Shown here one piece after another: positions 37,189-49,395 of a DNA stretch of 64,000 nt. Position 1 is the stretch's first letter. Every line of letters begins with the position of its first letter. Under the pieces are notes generated by a model. That model saw only the letters and a program-made list of their open reading frames with translations, was not told the origin of the DNA and ran no database searches. Source of the DNA: Piper betle (Eukaryota; Streptophyta; Magnoliopsida; Piperales; Piperaceae). Location: positions 36,163 through 100,162 of the forward strand of contig JAURVB010002168.1 in assembly GCA_033002965.1 (NCBI GenBank), given 5' to 3'. Both the position numbers and the translations under genes were made by a program.

Positions 37189-38914
37189 TGTAAAAACCAT
37201 GATTTTTATTACAAGACTTGAACCTAAATATTATGAAATAAATATAGATGAACCGATATGGTTGGTTATCAAGTCGACCGGTCATGGTTCGACTTAAGGT
37301 CACCTAGAAAATACCTATTAATGAATGGATGATGGGGTGTGAGAATTTAATGAAGTGGTCGTTGAACCTAGGAAATACCAATTGATGATGGGGTGTGAGA
37401 ATTTAATGAAGGGGCTCGTTGAACCTAGGAAATACCAATGGATGATGGGGTATGAGAATTTAATGGAGGGAATGGTTGAAGTGTATATATATGCAGGAGG
37501 AGGGAATATTTCATCCCTCATCTCCATCCCAGGCGACCTCCCCATTACTGTGTGAGTATTTCATCCCTCATCTTATTTGTTTCCATTAGGATTCTTGCAT
37601 GCAAGGTTTGTTGAAGACGCCCTACCAAGTTGCTAGATCTCCAGCGTCTTATGCATGAGGTTCTTGTCGATTGCTTAGTTGTTTTGTAAATGGACATGTT
37701 AATAATTATATTATCAATTAGATAATGGGGATTTGGATGGGGATAATTAATAATTAATTATCATTAGAATTGCTGAAAATTTAATAAGGAATGAAGACTA
37801 ACATGAACTAATTACATCATTTAAAATTGATAGTATATTAGTCATGTAAGTTACATGTAGGTTCATGCAAAATAAAATTATACTAATGTATAATTTTATG
37901 CCCTCATTCAGATTAGGGTTCACAGGTCACAGTCAGACGAAGTCACAAGTTAGGTACGTATAATAGGTAGAACATCGTATTTTCCTTATTGGTAGCCTTG
38001 GTCGGCCTGAGCCCAGATTCGACCACCATGCACCGAGTGCAACCTGGGTCAAAGAATTGACTCAGTCCGACACGGGGTCGTAATATGTGCGTAAATTGTG
38101 TAATGCATTGACATTGTTTTGGAGTAGTGATAGCCGCCCCATAAAAAGGCTACGGCCGAGGTGAGCGAGGCACAGCGATTCCTCCATCGCACTGGAGTGC
38201 AGTGATAGCCTCCCCATAAAAAGGCTATGGTCGGGGTGTGTGAGGCACTGGCACTAGAGTTGGCAGTGAGAGCTTCCCCACAAACGGGGCATAGCATTCA
38301 CCTGAGTGCAGTGATAGCCTCCCCATAAAAAGGCTACGGCCAGGGTGTGCGAGGCACTGACACTAGAATTGGTAGTGAGAGCTTCCCCACAAACGGGGCG
38401 TAGCAATCACCCGAGTGCAGTGATAGCTTCCCCACAAAAAGGCTACAGCCGGGGTGTGCGAGGCACTGGCACTGGAGACAGTAGTGGTAGCCTCCCCACA
38501 AAAGGGCTACGGCCGGGGTGTGCGGATCACAGCGGATACCTCCTCCGCATTGTTTTGGAGTATAGCGGAATCGCTCCACCGCATATTAAAATAAACATAA
38601 GGAAATAGTGGAATGTACTTGATTTGTTTTATCTATTATACTACTTAGTGTTGAAATCACTAACGCGGAATTGCCTCCGCAGGTGTGCAGATACGAAATT
38701 AGGTGATTGACAACCAGGGCATGGAGGAAAATAAATATGAGGACTCCTTTTTTATTTATTTGAGAAATAAGTGTGGCTATTGGGAAATGGTCTAAGACTG
38801 TGGGATCTTTATATATGTTTTTGTTAAAAAAAATGTTAGACATATTTGCTTAATTGTGAGTAACACCTGGCCAGCTAGGCCCACAATGTTGTGACAAATG
38901 GCCGGGTCATTACA
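37189..38914 (+). mobile_element. Solo-LTR-like insert in Tekay reverse transcriptase
   Basis: Starts TGTAAAAACCATG, ends GGGTCATTACA, and is flanked by CTTTA (37184-37188) and CTTTG (38915-38919), a 4-of-5 target duplication splitting the RT codons for the FVDD motif. It has TG...CA ends but no primer site, polypurine tract or coding region, hence a solo LTR of a large-LTR family. A ~66-bp segment is repeated three times at 37317-37470, and a second tandem array is at 38125-38560. The copy at 28733 shares its first ~500 bp. Confidence 0.85.
38125..38560 (+). repeat. Alternating tandem array inside the insert
   Basis: Seven units start at about 38128, 38202, 38265, 38311, 38374, 38419 and 38483. 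Units of about 63 bp (GTGATAGCCTCCCCATAAAA then GGCTACGGCCGGGGTGTGCG) alternate with shorter ones of about 46 bp (GTGAGAGCTTCCCCACAAAC), giving a 109-bp higher-order period. It is GC-rich compared with the surrounding DNA and absent from the sister copy at 28733. Confidence 0.9.
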
Positions 38915-41245
38915 CTTTGTGGACGACATCTTCGTGTATTCCTCATCGAGAGACGAACATGAGCAGCAACTCTGTATGGTGCTACAAACCCTAAGGGAGC
39001 ACAAACTGTACAAAAAATTTGCGAAATGTGACTTTTGGCTTTCAGAGGTCAATTTCTTGGTGCATATTATATCAGCAACAGGGATTTCAGTGGATCCAGT
39101 GAAGATAGATGGCAGTTGTACAGTGGGGACAACCAAGAACGCTTTTGAGATACGGAGTTTCCTTGGTCTAGCAGGGTATTATCGTTGTTTCATACAAGGT
39201 GTTCCTCTATAGCAGCTCCTCTCACACAGCTGGCTAGGAAGGACAAACACTTTGTATGGACTGACGAGTGTGAGCAGAGTTTTAGGACACTGAAGGAGAG
39301 ATTGACTTCAGCACCGGTTCTCACAATACCAGAGGGGCACGATGACTTCGCAGTCTACATAGATGCCTCAGGAATTGGGCTAGGTTGTGTTTTGATGCAA
39401 AGAGATAAGGTTATCGCATATACATCTCGTCAGCTAAAGATGCATGAGCGAAACTACCCTCCTCATGATTTGGAACTTACAGCAGTAGTTTTTGCCTTCA
39501 GAATATGGAGACATTACCTCTATGGGACTTCCTTTTGACTTTTGACTGATCACAAAAGTCTAAAGCATATCTTCGCACAGAAGGATTTGAACAGCCGACA
39601 GAGGAGATGGTTGGAGTTGTTGTCTAATTATGAGATTGATATCTCATACCACGAGGGCAAGGCAAATGTAGTAGCAGACGCCTTAAGTAGGAGGCTAGTT
39701 CTAAGACTTAGTGGGGATGGCAGCAATCTCAGTGACCTTGATTGCTACACACCTGAGGCAATTAGTGGGAATGATTGCTAGACTTTCGATTCAGCCGAGT
39801 ATTTTTGAACAAATTAGAGCTGCACAAAATGAGGATAAACAATTGGCTCAATGGTTAGAGCAGTGAGTTCACAGAGATTTGGTCAGTGGATGCAGATGGA
39901 CTGGTTAGATTGAGAGGACGTCTTTTCGTTCCGGACATCATTTAAGTATCTTGGACTTCATAGGACCATTCTTCATGACGCCCACACCTCGAGGTGTACA
40001 GTGCATCCGGGTGGAGTGAAGATGTATCACAATGTTCGACAATCCTATTGGTGGCCAGGAATGAGGAGAGAGGTTTTTGACACCGTAGCCAAGTGTTTAG
40101 TCTGTCAACAACTGAAGGCTGAACACATGCACCCCGGTGGGACCTTACAGCCACTGAAGACCCCAGAGTGGAAGTGGGAGAGTATAGCTTATGATTTCGT
40201 AGTCGGCTCTGCCTAAGAATCGCCAGTAGAGAGACGCAATATGGGTAATAGTGGATCGACTAATGAAATCTGCCCATTTTATCCCTATTAGAATGGATTA
40301 CCCATTATCCACTTGGTGACCTTGTATCGGGATGAGATAGTATGACTGCATGGAGTCCCGTTGGAGATCATCTCAAACAAAGACCCACGGTTTACATCCC
40401 GTTTCTAGAGAGCTTTTCAAGCAGCCATGGGCACAGAGTCGAAGTTCAGCACCGCTTTCCACCCTCAAATAGATGGGCAGTCCGAAAGAACTATTTAGAT
40501 TCTTGAGGATTTGCTTAGGGCCTATATGCTAGATTTTGGACGCGACTGGGCAGAGCATTTGCCATTGGTGGAATTCGGTTACAACAACAATTACCAGGCT
40601 AGTATTGGGATGACACCATTTGAAGTGCTATATGGTAGGCAGTGAAGATCCCCATTGTGTTGGGTACAAGGCAGTGAGCCAATGATAGTTGGGCCAGAGA
40701 TGGTTCAGCAGACACAGGATGTGGTTATGCAGATTAAAAGAGAATGAGGTCAACTCAGGACCGACAGAGAAGCTACCCTGATCAACGCTGACGTGAGGTT
40801 CACTTCATGGTCGGAGAACATGTTCTTCTAAAGGTGTTCTAGAACGTGTAGGCAGTTGGCCTATTGCTTGGCATTGCCGCCTCACCAAGCATCCGTACAC
40901 GCAATGTTCCACGTGTCCTTATTGAAGAAGCACCACCCAGATAACTCCCACTTTATCAGTTTCCAAGAGATAGAACTCCATCCTGACTTGACGTATCCAG
41001 AGGACGCAACGAGGATAGTTGATCGTCAAGACGTAAGCAAGTTCCCTTAGTACGAGTGCAGTGGAATCGATGCGGAGTAGAAGAATCTACATGGGAGCAT
41101 GAGGACGAGATCAGGAGGAGGTATCCTGAGTTGTTCAGAGCAGCTAGCTCCTAGACCAGGTACTCCCATTTCCAACCTTGATTACAGTTTACAACATTAT
41201 CTTTAACGCCTCCATGATTTAAAATTTCGAGGACGAAATTTTTAT

Positions 41246-41258
41246 AAGAGAGGGAAGG
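41246..41258 (+). promoter_or_regulatory. Tekay polypurine tract
   Basis: AAGAGAGGGAAGG directly precedes the 3' LTR, just after GAGGACGAAATTTTT, the usual 3' tail of such elements. Confidence 0.8.
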
Positions 41259-41259
41259 T

Positions 41260-43110
41260 CGTAAAACCCGCGACTCGAGTCAGGGTTTTATAGTCGTTAG
41301 CCGGTCGATTTGACCGTGGTTTGAGTCGGTTCAGCTTTCAGAACACGTGTGCGGGGCCGAGGCCGACTGTGTGCACGTGCTATGAGGGTTTATGTATACC
41401 TAAGTATCGATGATAGCATCAGATACGCATTAGCAAACTGAGTTATCAGTAGATATGAGAGTAAACAGTTGATGATTTTATTTTTTTCATGTTGTGATCG
41501 TAGAATTAGTTTAGGCCAAATAACGCATTAGGATGCGTTAGATGGTATTCGGGTGGGTTATTAGTTATAAGGCATGTCATTTGGATGTTGTGTTGTTTTT
41601 TATTCTATGGGATTTTTCCCAATTTTTCTGGGATTTATTCTGAGTTAGTTATTATTCTTAACTCGAGCCGATGCCGAGTCAAGTTTTATTTACAAGTTTG
41701 CCCTCCTATATTTTTCATCTTCCTTCCCCAAACCCCGACGTCTTCACCGCCCTAAACCCTAGTCATCTGGTTGATTGTTTTTGGAATTAATAACCCTCGA
41801 GGATGAGATCCCTCGAGCTTGTTTTTGAAAATAAGATCCACCTCAAGTTGCCTTCGAGCCTATTATAATAAATCCCGACCCAACCCTATAAATAGTTTTA
41901 TCGAGTTTTTAGGGAGACAAGAGAACATGAATCGACTTGCACGTACCATGAACGGATGTCGTGCCAGTCAAAGCAGCCTCTAGATTAGTAAGTGGCTTGT
42001 TCCATTCCCGAGGGATCCTGACAACTCTGTGTTTGAGCTGCTCACACCCGGAGAACGTAGAGGTTTATGGGTACTGTTAAGTACAGCGCATGTCCAGATT
42101 TGCGGTTCAAAGGGTACTAAAGGCGCATGCCTGAGAGTATTTGGTCTACGTGCTCAAGGCCAGGAGTAATATGGAGGTTTGGAGAGGGCTTAAGATAAAA
42201 GTTTTACGCGAAGTACTAAAAAAGAAGTGCCGAGAGCGGCACAGTACCAGATAGATCGGGATGCTGTTGAGTCAGTTGCTCAACGGCTCCTCCGTAGTTG
42301 CCCTTATGAGAGTTCTTGAGGAAGATATATGATTGTTTACTTTCCATGAGAGTTTGCGCTCATGTTCCAGTTTGATATTAGTTATTTCCAGACCAGTGAC
42401 ACCCGTTGTTGACGTTTTATTACTATATATGTAGGTGAGGAAGATGAATAGAGTATGCCGGTTTTGACGAAGGACTAGCGTTTGCATTGCATACACATAC
42501 CTGGCGCCGCGTCGACTTTTGCATAAGATGTGATGTGATTGGCTGTTATTGTGTATTTACATATTGGTGTATATATGCATGTGTTTGTGAGGCTTGTATG
42601 CCTTGTTTTAGAAATGCTTGGAAATGTTTTGAGAAAAGTTCTAATGATGTGCTATGCTAAAATGAAAAGGAACCAAATGAGCCGAGTATGAAATTGTAGG
42701 TGGGTGAGACGCCGATTACAAAATGTGTGGAGTTTTGGAACCCTCCTGTAATGTAAATTATTGTTTTCACATATATTATATTGTGCCGTATTTTAACAGG
42801 TCGTCCCCTTATTGCACTTTTAGGGGAGGCTTTGTCTATTTTATTTTAGGATTTTTATGAATTTTGTTGCTATTTTAATTATTTTGGTGTGTAGCTATTA
42901 TCATGACATTCACGTAGTATCCTGCTAGGGTTTTGCATCTTATTCATACATTTTTTGCGTATTAGCGGCGTGCTCTATCTTGAGACGTTGAGAGGGTTAT
43001 GTCGTAGCCATTTAGGTTTTGGGTCAGCCAAATTAATCGGTTTACAAGTAGTTCGATCCTTTGTAACATTTCCAGTCCTGGTTGAGAGTAAACCGGATTG
43101 GGGTGTTACA
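41260..43110 (+). repeat. Tekay 3' LTR
   Basis: Starts CGTAAAACCC (TG of the family changed to CG) and ends GGGGTGTTACA. It is shorter (1,851 bp) than the 2.8-kb relative because the part between ACCCTAG (41760) and TCATCTGG is deleted. It contains an extra ~150 bp at 42545-42690 relative to the 5' LTR. Confidence 0.88.
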
Positions 43111-44147
43111 GCTTTAATGCAGAAAAAGATATAACAAATTAAGCTTAGGAATTGAAAGGTCATGGTCACATAATGGTTACTACAAGGTGTTCACCAAGCT
43201 CGATGACAATGGATGTACATTGCTTTGGTTGCATTTGAGTACGTCGAGGAGTTGAAAATTTGAATGGACATTATAATCAATTAGAATACATTGATTTGTG
43301 AACACCTTCCATGTATCTTATGGCCATCTCATTTTTAAATAAAAGAGTGGTTATTTGTTGTTTGAGATATTTCAATTCTTGGTTTAGAAGTAGTTCTAAT
43401 TTTTATAAATATTTTCCTTTCATAATAAGAAGTAGTTTATTCTTTATAATGTTTTCTATTTTTATGGAGTAATCTTTTATTTCGTTCTAGAGAAGAATGG
43501 AACTTAACATGGTTTAATTATAGTCATTTCAACCTCTTATTTTTTATTGAATTGGATTGCTTGAATTATTATGTTCTTAATGCTAAGAGTAGACTGATCA
43601 CCTATTACTTAGATCATGAGGTTTAATTAGATTTTGGGAGAAATCAGTTAAATTAGTCATTGATAATTCATCATACCATGAATCTTTTAACTTATTTGTT
43701 ATTGTGGTTGGCAGATGCACAATACCGTATGCGATTGTAAGACAAATCTTAACTGTTATTTTGTTGATTAATCAATTATCACCGAGAGGTAGAAATTGAG
43801 GCAAAATAATAGATGCATGAAAGAGCGGGAGCCATCATGTTATATAATTCTCCTAAATCAGTAGTTGAAGAGAATAAAATATAAGAGTAAAATGTGATGA
43901 ACATTAAATTCATGTTAAAGGAAATTCAACTCTAGAACAAGTTTTATCATTATAACTTTTTCTTTAATTTAAAGTTATTATTTAGATTTAGTTAGGTCTA
44001 TTGTTTTTGTTTTATTCTTAATTTCATTTTCTTTCATTAATCTAAGGAAATTCATTTCTCAGTGGGACGATACTCAAATTTATCATTATATTACTTATTT
44101 TAACCATGTATACTTGCATGTCATTGAAATTATTCAAACAAGTTTTT
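43111..44147 (+). repeat. Athila-type LTR, second part
   Basis: Continues the LTR broken at 28265 and matches 49540-50586, ending ATTATTCAAACAAGTTTTT. The short open frames inside it are not genes. Confidence 0.85.
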
Positions 44148-44550
44148 GAATATGCTTGCCATTCACCCTCATAGTAGAGCATAATGCTTTTGAGGCCATT
44201 AAGGAATTGAATTTTTACTTGGAAGCAAGCAGAAAAATGAGACTACAACAACTTATTGAATTAAAGGAAATCAGGAGAGCTTCTTATGAAAATGGTAAGA
44301 TCTATAAGGAAAAAACCAAAGCATGGCATGATCAGAGAATTGCTTCTAAACTATTTTCTCTTGGACAAAAGGTAAACTATTTTCTCTTGGACAAAAGGTA
44401 TTGTTATATGACTCAAGGTTGAAAATTTTCAAAGGAAAATTGAAATCAAGATGGTTTGGTCCTTACATATTGCAAACAATTTTTCCACATGGTGCAATTG
44501 AAATTAAGACTAAACAAGGGGATTGATCATTTAAAGCCAATGGATGTACA
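44148..44550 (+). pseudogene. Athila pol C-terminal fragment, plus strand
   Basis: The frame at 44156-44422 encodes the end of integrase in Athila elements ([20 protein letters not shown], then [19 protein letters not shown]). It sits immediately after the LTR, so primer site, gag and nearly all of pol were deleted at this junction. A 24-bp duplication at 44345-44398 (ACTATTTTCTCTTGGACAAA) and a stop end the frame. Confidence 0.8.
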
Positions 44551-45700
44551 CTAAAACACTATTATGAAGGGGAGCAGCTTTGAAAGTCCTCCATCACATT
44601 AAATAAAGAATGAGGAACAAGCTTCTGGATGTAGTCATCAAACCAAATGCATCTTGGGAGGCAGCCCAAGAATGGATCAAGTGCAAATTCAGTTATTCAT
44701 GATAATCATTCATCGACTAATTGGTTGAGGGAGTTCTCTTTCACTTCTTTCTCTTTCACTTCTATCTCTTTATTTTTATTTTTATTTTTTTCAACATTGA
44801 GGACAAAGTTTAGTTTAAGTGTGGGGGGATGCCTTAATTTTATGCATATTGTTCATGCTCGACTTATGTTTTGTTTAGATTTAGATATGCATATATATAT
44901 ATATATATATAGGGTAGTTTATGTAAAAATTTTATTATGCGATAGTATATTAGTCTCTTGGTTTAATGATAGATACATGTGAATTAGTCTTACCTTTCTT
45001 AGAAAAACTTGAATAATTGATATGAGGGGTGAACTGAGTAAATAATTACAATCAAGAGTTGGCTCTCTACCTTATACTATTTTCACAATCCTTTGGTTTA
45101 GATGATTTCAATGAATGTTTTGTAAAAGGAAAAATCATTTAGTCAGAAGAATTTGCATGACGGCTCTGGTTGTTTTAGGTTTGTCTTAGCATTTTTTTAA
45201 ATAACAAAAAATGAATAAATTGGAGCAATGACTACTTTGCTATGTAACCGGGCCTTTGTAACTCAGTAATTATGGGGGTTCGCGTCAAAAGGTAAAGTTA
45301 GCTTTCTCTGTTTACATATTGGCACTTTGATGAGTAACCAGGCCTTTGTAACTCATTAATTGTGGGAGTTCGCGTAAAAAGGTAAAGCTGGCTACTCTTA
45401 AAAAAAACAACAAAATAATAAATTGGAGCAATGACTACTTTACTGAGTAACCAGGTCTTTGTAACTCAATAATTATGGGGGTTCTGTCATATTTCTGTTT
45501 ATCTGGTTATCTCTGTTTGTATATTTATACTTTGCTGAGTAACCAAGCCTTTGTAACTCAATAATTATGGGGGTTTGCGAAAAAAGGTAAAGTTGGCTAC
45601 TCTTATAAAAAAAGTATTGAGTTGTACCTCTTGCAAGAGGGTTACAACCTAGTATAACCCCCAAACTTAAACTTTTGCGCATCATGAGCAAAATATATAA
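44551..45700 (+). repeat. Athila 3' tail with tandem repeats
   Basis: After the pol fragment come the characteristic TTGAGGACAAAGTTTAGTTT and a G-run (GTGTGGGGGGATG) near 44800. From 45240 to about 45610 four units of about 90-112 bp repeat, each containing GTAACCRGGCCTTTGTAACTC and GGTAAAGTTGGCT. There is no host gene. Confidence 0.75.
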
Positions 45701-46280
45701 AAAAATTACTACACAAAAATACTTAGTCCCTATTATGTTCTCATATGATCCTTAATCAAACTATCCGAAGGCAACAAGATGTCAATCAAATCAAAAATTC
45801 TCTTTCATCAATCACACTGAAAAGATGGCTTTCTCTATGTGTGTGTAAGATAATCTTTTTGCTTATCCTTCTCATTTGCAACAAGAAAATAACACTCTAG
45901 CTCATACTAAAATATGTTTGCCATTTGCCCTCATCTCTACTAATGTAAGCATTTTTTTTAAAGAGTAGCCAGCTTTACCTTTTTTATGCAAACCCTCATA
46001 ATTAGTGAGTTATAAAGGCCCAGTTACTCAACAAAATGCCAATATGCAAACAGACATAACTAGCTTTACCTTTTGACGCGAACCCCATACTTAGTGAGTT
46101 ATAAAGGCCCAGTTACCCAACAAAGTAGTCATTGCTCCAATTTATTCATTTTTTATTATTTAAAAAAAATTACTAGGACAAACCTAAAACAACCAGAGAC
46201 GTCATGCAAATTCTTATGATTAAAGGGTTTTTGCTATTGCAAAATATTCATTGAAATCATCTAAACCAAAGGATTGTGAA
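45070..46280. repeat. Inverted repeat joining two Athila tails
   Basis: About 45070-45330 (CACAATCCTTTGGTTTAGAT ... AGCAATGACTACTTTG) recurs as its reverse complement at about 45960-46280. The centre at 45700-45930 is unique. The arms are the 3' tails of a plus- and a minus-oriented element fragment. Confidence 0.85.
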
Positions 46281-46640
46281 AATAGTATAAGGTTGACACC
46301 CTGTGGTTCTTGTAGAAATCAGCTCATCTCTCTTTTCTTTACCATAGTTATACCTCCTTTCTTTGGTATACATTATACTGGACTTATCCAAGTACTTTCA
46401 ACAATGAGATATATCACTCCGGCATCCAACCACTTAATAATTTTCTTCTTGACCACATCTTTCATGTTGAGGTTGAGTTGTCATTGGTGTTCAACATTTG
46501 GACTGCATCCATCCACTAAGTTGATCCTATGCATACAAAATGATGGATCAATGCCTTTTATGTTTGCTATAGTCCAAGCAATAGCTGACTTGTGATCTTT
46601 TAATATTCTAATCAGCTTCTCTTCCTACAACATAGTTAGC
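46250..46640 (-). pseudogene. Athila reverse transcriptase N-terminal fragment
   Basis: Read on the minus strand, the motifs VVKKKIIKWLDAGVIYLI and then a PKKGGITMVK-like stretch correspond to the start of Athila RT. Frames shift, and the sequence runs straight into the 3' tail near 46280, so the rest of RT, RNase H and integrase are deleted. Confidence 0.75.
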
Positions 46641-46948
46641 TCTAAAGAAATAATAACAGGAAGAGTGTTATTAGGCCCTAAGAAAGTATACTTGAGATGT
46701 TTTGGAAGTTGATTTAGTTCCAAAATAGGTGGTACTTCAACTGATGGCTACAATTTGTGGAATGGTAGATCTAAGGTTTACACAACTTTCAATCTCCTAG
46801 GCAAGATTAGTTGTGAATCTAATACTTAAACCATCTCTTCCACATCAGTATCTTCTTCACAAAGAGAATTTATGGCCTTATGTAATGAATCACTCAACTG
46901 ATCCCCTTTATACATTATTTTATCAAATAATTCAATTCTACAACAATC

Positions 46949-47494
46949 TTATGTTGCACCAAGGCAATTCATGGATTTAAGGATGTTATATGGGACATAA
47001 TCATTGTTTACCCTAAGTGTAAGTTTTCCAGCAGCTACATCGATCAGTGTTCTCCTAGTTGGTAAGAAACCTCTCTCGATAATGAGTGGTATATTGTCAT
47101 TACTTTTTTCCATTTCGAGCACCACAAAATTTGCACGAAAGACAAATTTGTCAACCTTTATTAAAACATCTTTAATGACTTTTTTAGGATATACCAATGA
47201 CCGGTCAGCCAATTGGAGTGTGATATTGGTAGGAGCAATGTCCTTGATCCCTAACCTTTTTAAAACATAAAAAGGCATAAGATTAATGCTAGAACTTAAG
47301 TCACATAAAGCATTACAATGAACATTTCCTCCAATTGAACATGGAATCACAAATTTGCTCGGGTCTTTCATCTTAAGAGGTAGTTTTCTTTGGAGGACAA
47401 CACTACATTCCTCTGTCATGGCCACAACTTCATTGTTATCTACTCTCCTCTTCTTTGCTAGAATATCCTTCAAGTATTTTATATAACTAGGCAT
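46949..47494 (-). pseudogene. Athila retropepsin region
   Basis: 181 open codons. The aspartic protease signature is LCDLSSSINLMPFYVLKRLG (consensus LxDxGSSINLMP; the Gly before SS is Ser here), followed by ITLQLADRSLVYPKKV, VDKFVFRANFVVLEME and a RTLIDVAAGKLTLRVN end. This is the domain that would process the element polyprotein. The frame is open here but joined to a disrupted gag upstream and a truncated RT downstream. Confidence 0.88.
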
Positions 47495-47890
47495 TTGTTC
47501 AAGTGTTTCAGCGAAAGGTATGTTAATTTGTAATTTCTTAAATATATTAAGAAAATTTTTGAAGTATTTTTCATCATTTTGTTTCCTTAGTCTAGAAGGA
47601 AATGGTACATTTTTTCGACATCTTCTGTATGTTCCTCATCTTTCTCTTTCCCTTTACTTCCAAGTAAGCTAACCAATGTAATGGATTCATGTTCGTTGTT
47701 CGGATTTTCATCTTTTTCCTTAACTTCATTGGGCTAAATTGGTTCTTGTAAAGTAATACCACCCTGGGTTGTTACGGCTTTGTAATGCTCTTGATCATCT
47801 TTCCTTGGTTGTTCTGGTTGGTTGGGAAGTACACCCTTGGGTCGCTCACTTGGTTCCTTGTTTAATTGCAACACAAGTTGTTGTATAAAT

Positions 47891-47912
47891 TGTTGTTGTT
47901 GTTGTTGTTGAT
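47891..47912 (-). repeat. (GTT)n run in Athila gag linker
   Basis: Seven triplets that would encode a glutamine run on the minus strand, in the Gln/Pro-rich linker between gag and protease. Confidence 0.8.
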
Positions 47913-48239
47913 TCTACATAAATTGTTGCATAGAATTAAACATTTGGATCAAATCCGGTTGTTGTGGCTAAAAAGGAAGTGAAGGAGGTCGAGAATGTTG
48001 TGATGGTGGTGGTAAATTATTGAGGACAACAACCAATTGTGGAGAATTATTCTATGAAAAGTTGGGGTTATTGCATCAGCCCGCATTATAAGTATTGGAA
48101 TAGGGATTGTTGTTCCTATTAAAGTTTGCCAACATAGTTAGCTTGATATGTTGCACATTAACTTGTAGAATGTCCTTGTCCACACCATTCACACCTTGGC
48201 TCCATAGCCTTAACATGTCCCTACATATTAAGATTTTGA

Positions 48240-49140
48240 ACTTGATTAGCTAAAGCACTAACTTGAGCAGGTGAAGCAGTAAGTGCATCTAATTCTAAAA
48301 TCCATTAATCCTCCTTGGGTGCCTTTTTTGTATTGTATGGTGGTTGCTAGAAACCATCAATTCTAGTAGTTGAAAAGCTTCACGTGGGTTCTTCCTAAGA
48401 AAGGATTCATTGGTTGCCACATCAACTATGTTTTTTGTTTGCCCTAACAACCAGTTATAAAAAGTTTAGAGTTGCATCCATCTTTCTATACAATGGTTGG
48501 GAATCTTTTTCAATAATTCTTTAAATTTTCCCATGCCTCAAAGAGAGACTCACCATCAAATTGCAAAAAAATTAAAATTTTGTCACATAATTTAGTGGTT
48601 TTAGAAGGAGGAAAATATTATAACAAAAATTTTCAGACAATTCACCCCAAGTGTTAACTGCATCTAATGATAACAACCACTCTTTCACACTTCCCATTAA
48701 TGAGAATGGAAATAAGCGAAGGTAGAGAGCATCGTTCAAGACACCGGGCTGCTTATACATATCGCAAACCGATAAGAAATCGTTGATATGCCTATTAGGA
48801 TTTTCAGTAGGCGATCCACTAAATTATCTTATAGTTTGTAACATGTTAAATAAAATTAGCTTAAGCTTGAAGTGGGTCACATCAACCAATGATGCGATAA
48901 TTATATGTTATAAACCTCTTGCAAGAGGTACAACCCAATCTTGGATTGCTGTATTGTTATCATTGGCTACTGCTACAGTCGGTGGAAGTGAAGGCATTTG
49001 TTGCTGTTGTGGGTCCATGACTTCTTCTTCTATTGCTTCTTGTTCTCTTCTTCTAGCAGCACACAAGTTTCTCAAAGTCCTTTCAATCTCTGGGTCACAA
49101 GAAAACAAAGGTGATCGCACTAATCGATGCATAAACAAAT
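48240..49140 (-). pseudogene. Athila gag remnant
   Basis: On the minus strand, DPEIERTLRNLCAARRREQE (about 49100) marks the N-terminus. A shifted frame has the retrotransposon gag domain (ALYLRLFPFSLMGSVKEWLL ... WGELSENF, 48572-48760). Stops and shifts separate the parts. Together with the protease downstream and the Asp-tRNA primer site upstream, it defines a minus-oriented Athila fragment. Confidence 0.82.
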
Positions 49141-49269
49141 GATAACAAGGAAGAAGACAATGATATAGTGTATGTGTGTGTGTGTGTGTATAATCATACA
49201 CTAAAATCTAAAAAGAAAAGAAAAGAAACTCAAAATTCTAATCCTAAATTAACTAAGAAAACTTGATCT

Positions 49270-49285
49270 CCCTGGCAACGACGCT
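49270..49285 (-). promoter_or_regulatory. Athila primer binding site (Asp tRNA type)
   Basis: The minus strand reads GCGTCGTTGCCAGGG, close to the TGGCGCCGTTGCCGGGG site typical of Athila elements, directly after an LTR end (AAGTTTTCA). Confidence 0.75.
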
Positions 49286-49395
49286 GAAAACTTGTTTGAA
49301 TAATTTCAATGATGTACAAGTATACACAGTTAAAACAAGTAATATAATGATAAATTTGAGTATAGTCCCACAAAGAAATGAATTTCTTTAGATTA
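49286..49395 (-). repeat. Athila LTR terminal fragment, minus orientation
   Basis: The reverse complement equals the last ~110 bp of the Athila LTR (CATTGAAATTATTCAAACAA). The rest is missing because a plus-oriented LTR begins at 49396. Confidence 0.85.

Larger units (their letters stand above)
36594..41160 (+). pseudogene. Tekay pol: RT, RNase H, integrase, chromodomain
   Basis: Reverse transcriptase begins 36600-36935 ([38 protein letters not shown]), runs with stops to 37188, is split by the 37189-38914 insert and resumes with the catalytic FVDD motif (DFVDDIFVYS). RNase H follows (39200-39700: [40 protein letters not shown]). The integrase zinc-binding part (YHNVRQSYWWPGMRREV, CLVCQQLK) is at 40005-40120. 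The core at 40240-40640 is full of stops and shifts. The C-terminus has HVSLLKKHHPDNSH (40905 on) and a chromodomain-like VEESTWEHEDE (41075-41110), which places it among Tekay chromoviruses. It is inactive. Confidence 0.92.
28266..43110 (+). mobile_element. Tekay-type gypsy chromovirus, degenerate, with nested inserts
   Basis: The element lies inside an Athila-type LTR. Its 5' LTR (5' end truncated) ends at 32576, a tRNA-iMet primer site follows, then gag/protease remnants, reverse transcriptase, RNase H, integrase, a chromodomain-like C-terminus, a polypurine tract (AAGAGAGGGAAGG) and the 3' LTR. Three inserts interrupt it: 28733-30684 in the 5' LTR, a minus-strand solo LTR at 33790-36588, and 37189-38914 within reverse transcriptase. 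The last ~415 bp of the two LTRs differ at about 28 sites (6-7%), so it is older than the Copia copy. It cannot make functional proteins. Confidence 0.9.

Noticed and set aside
36570..41160. Integrated pararetrovirus
   Set aside because: The integrase, chromodomain-like end, LTRs and tRNA primer site show a Ty3/gypsy retrotransposon; there is no movement protein or coat domain.
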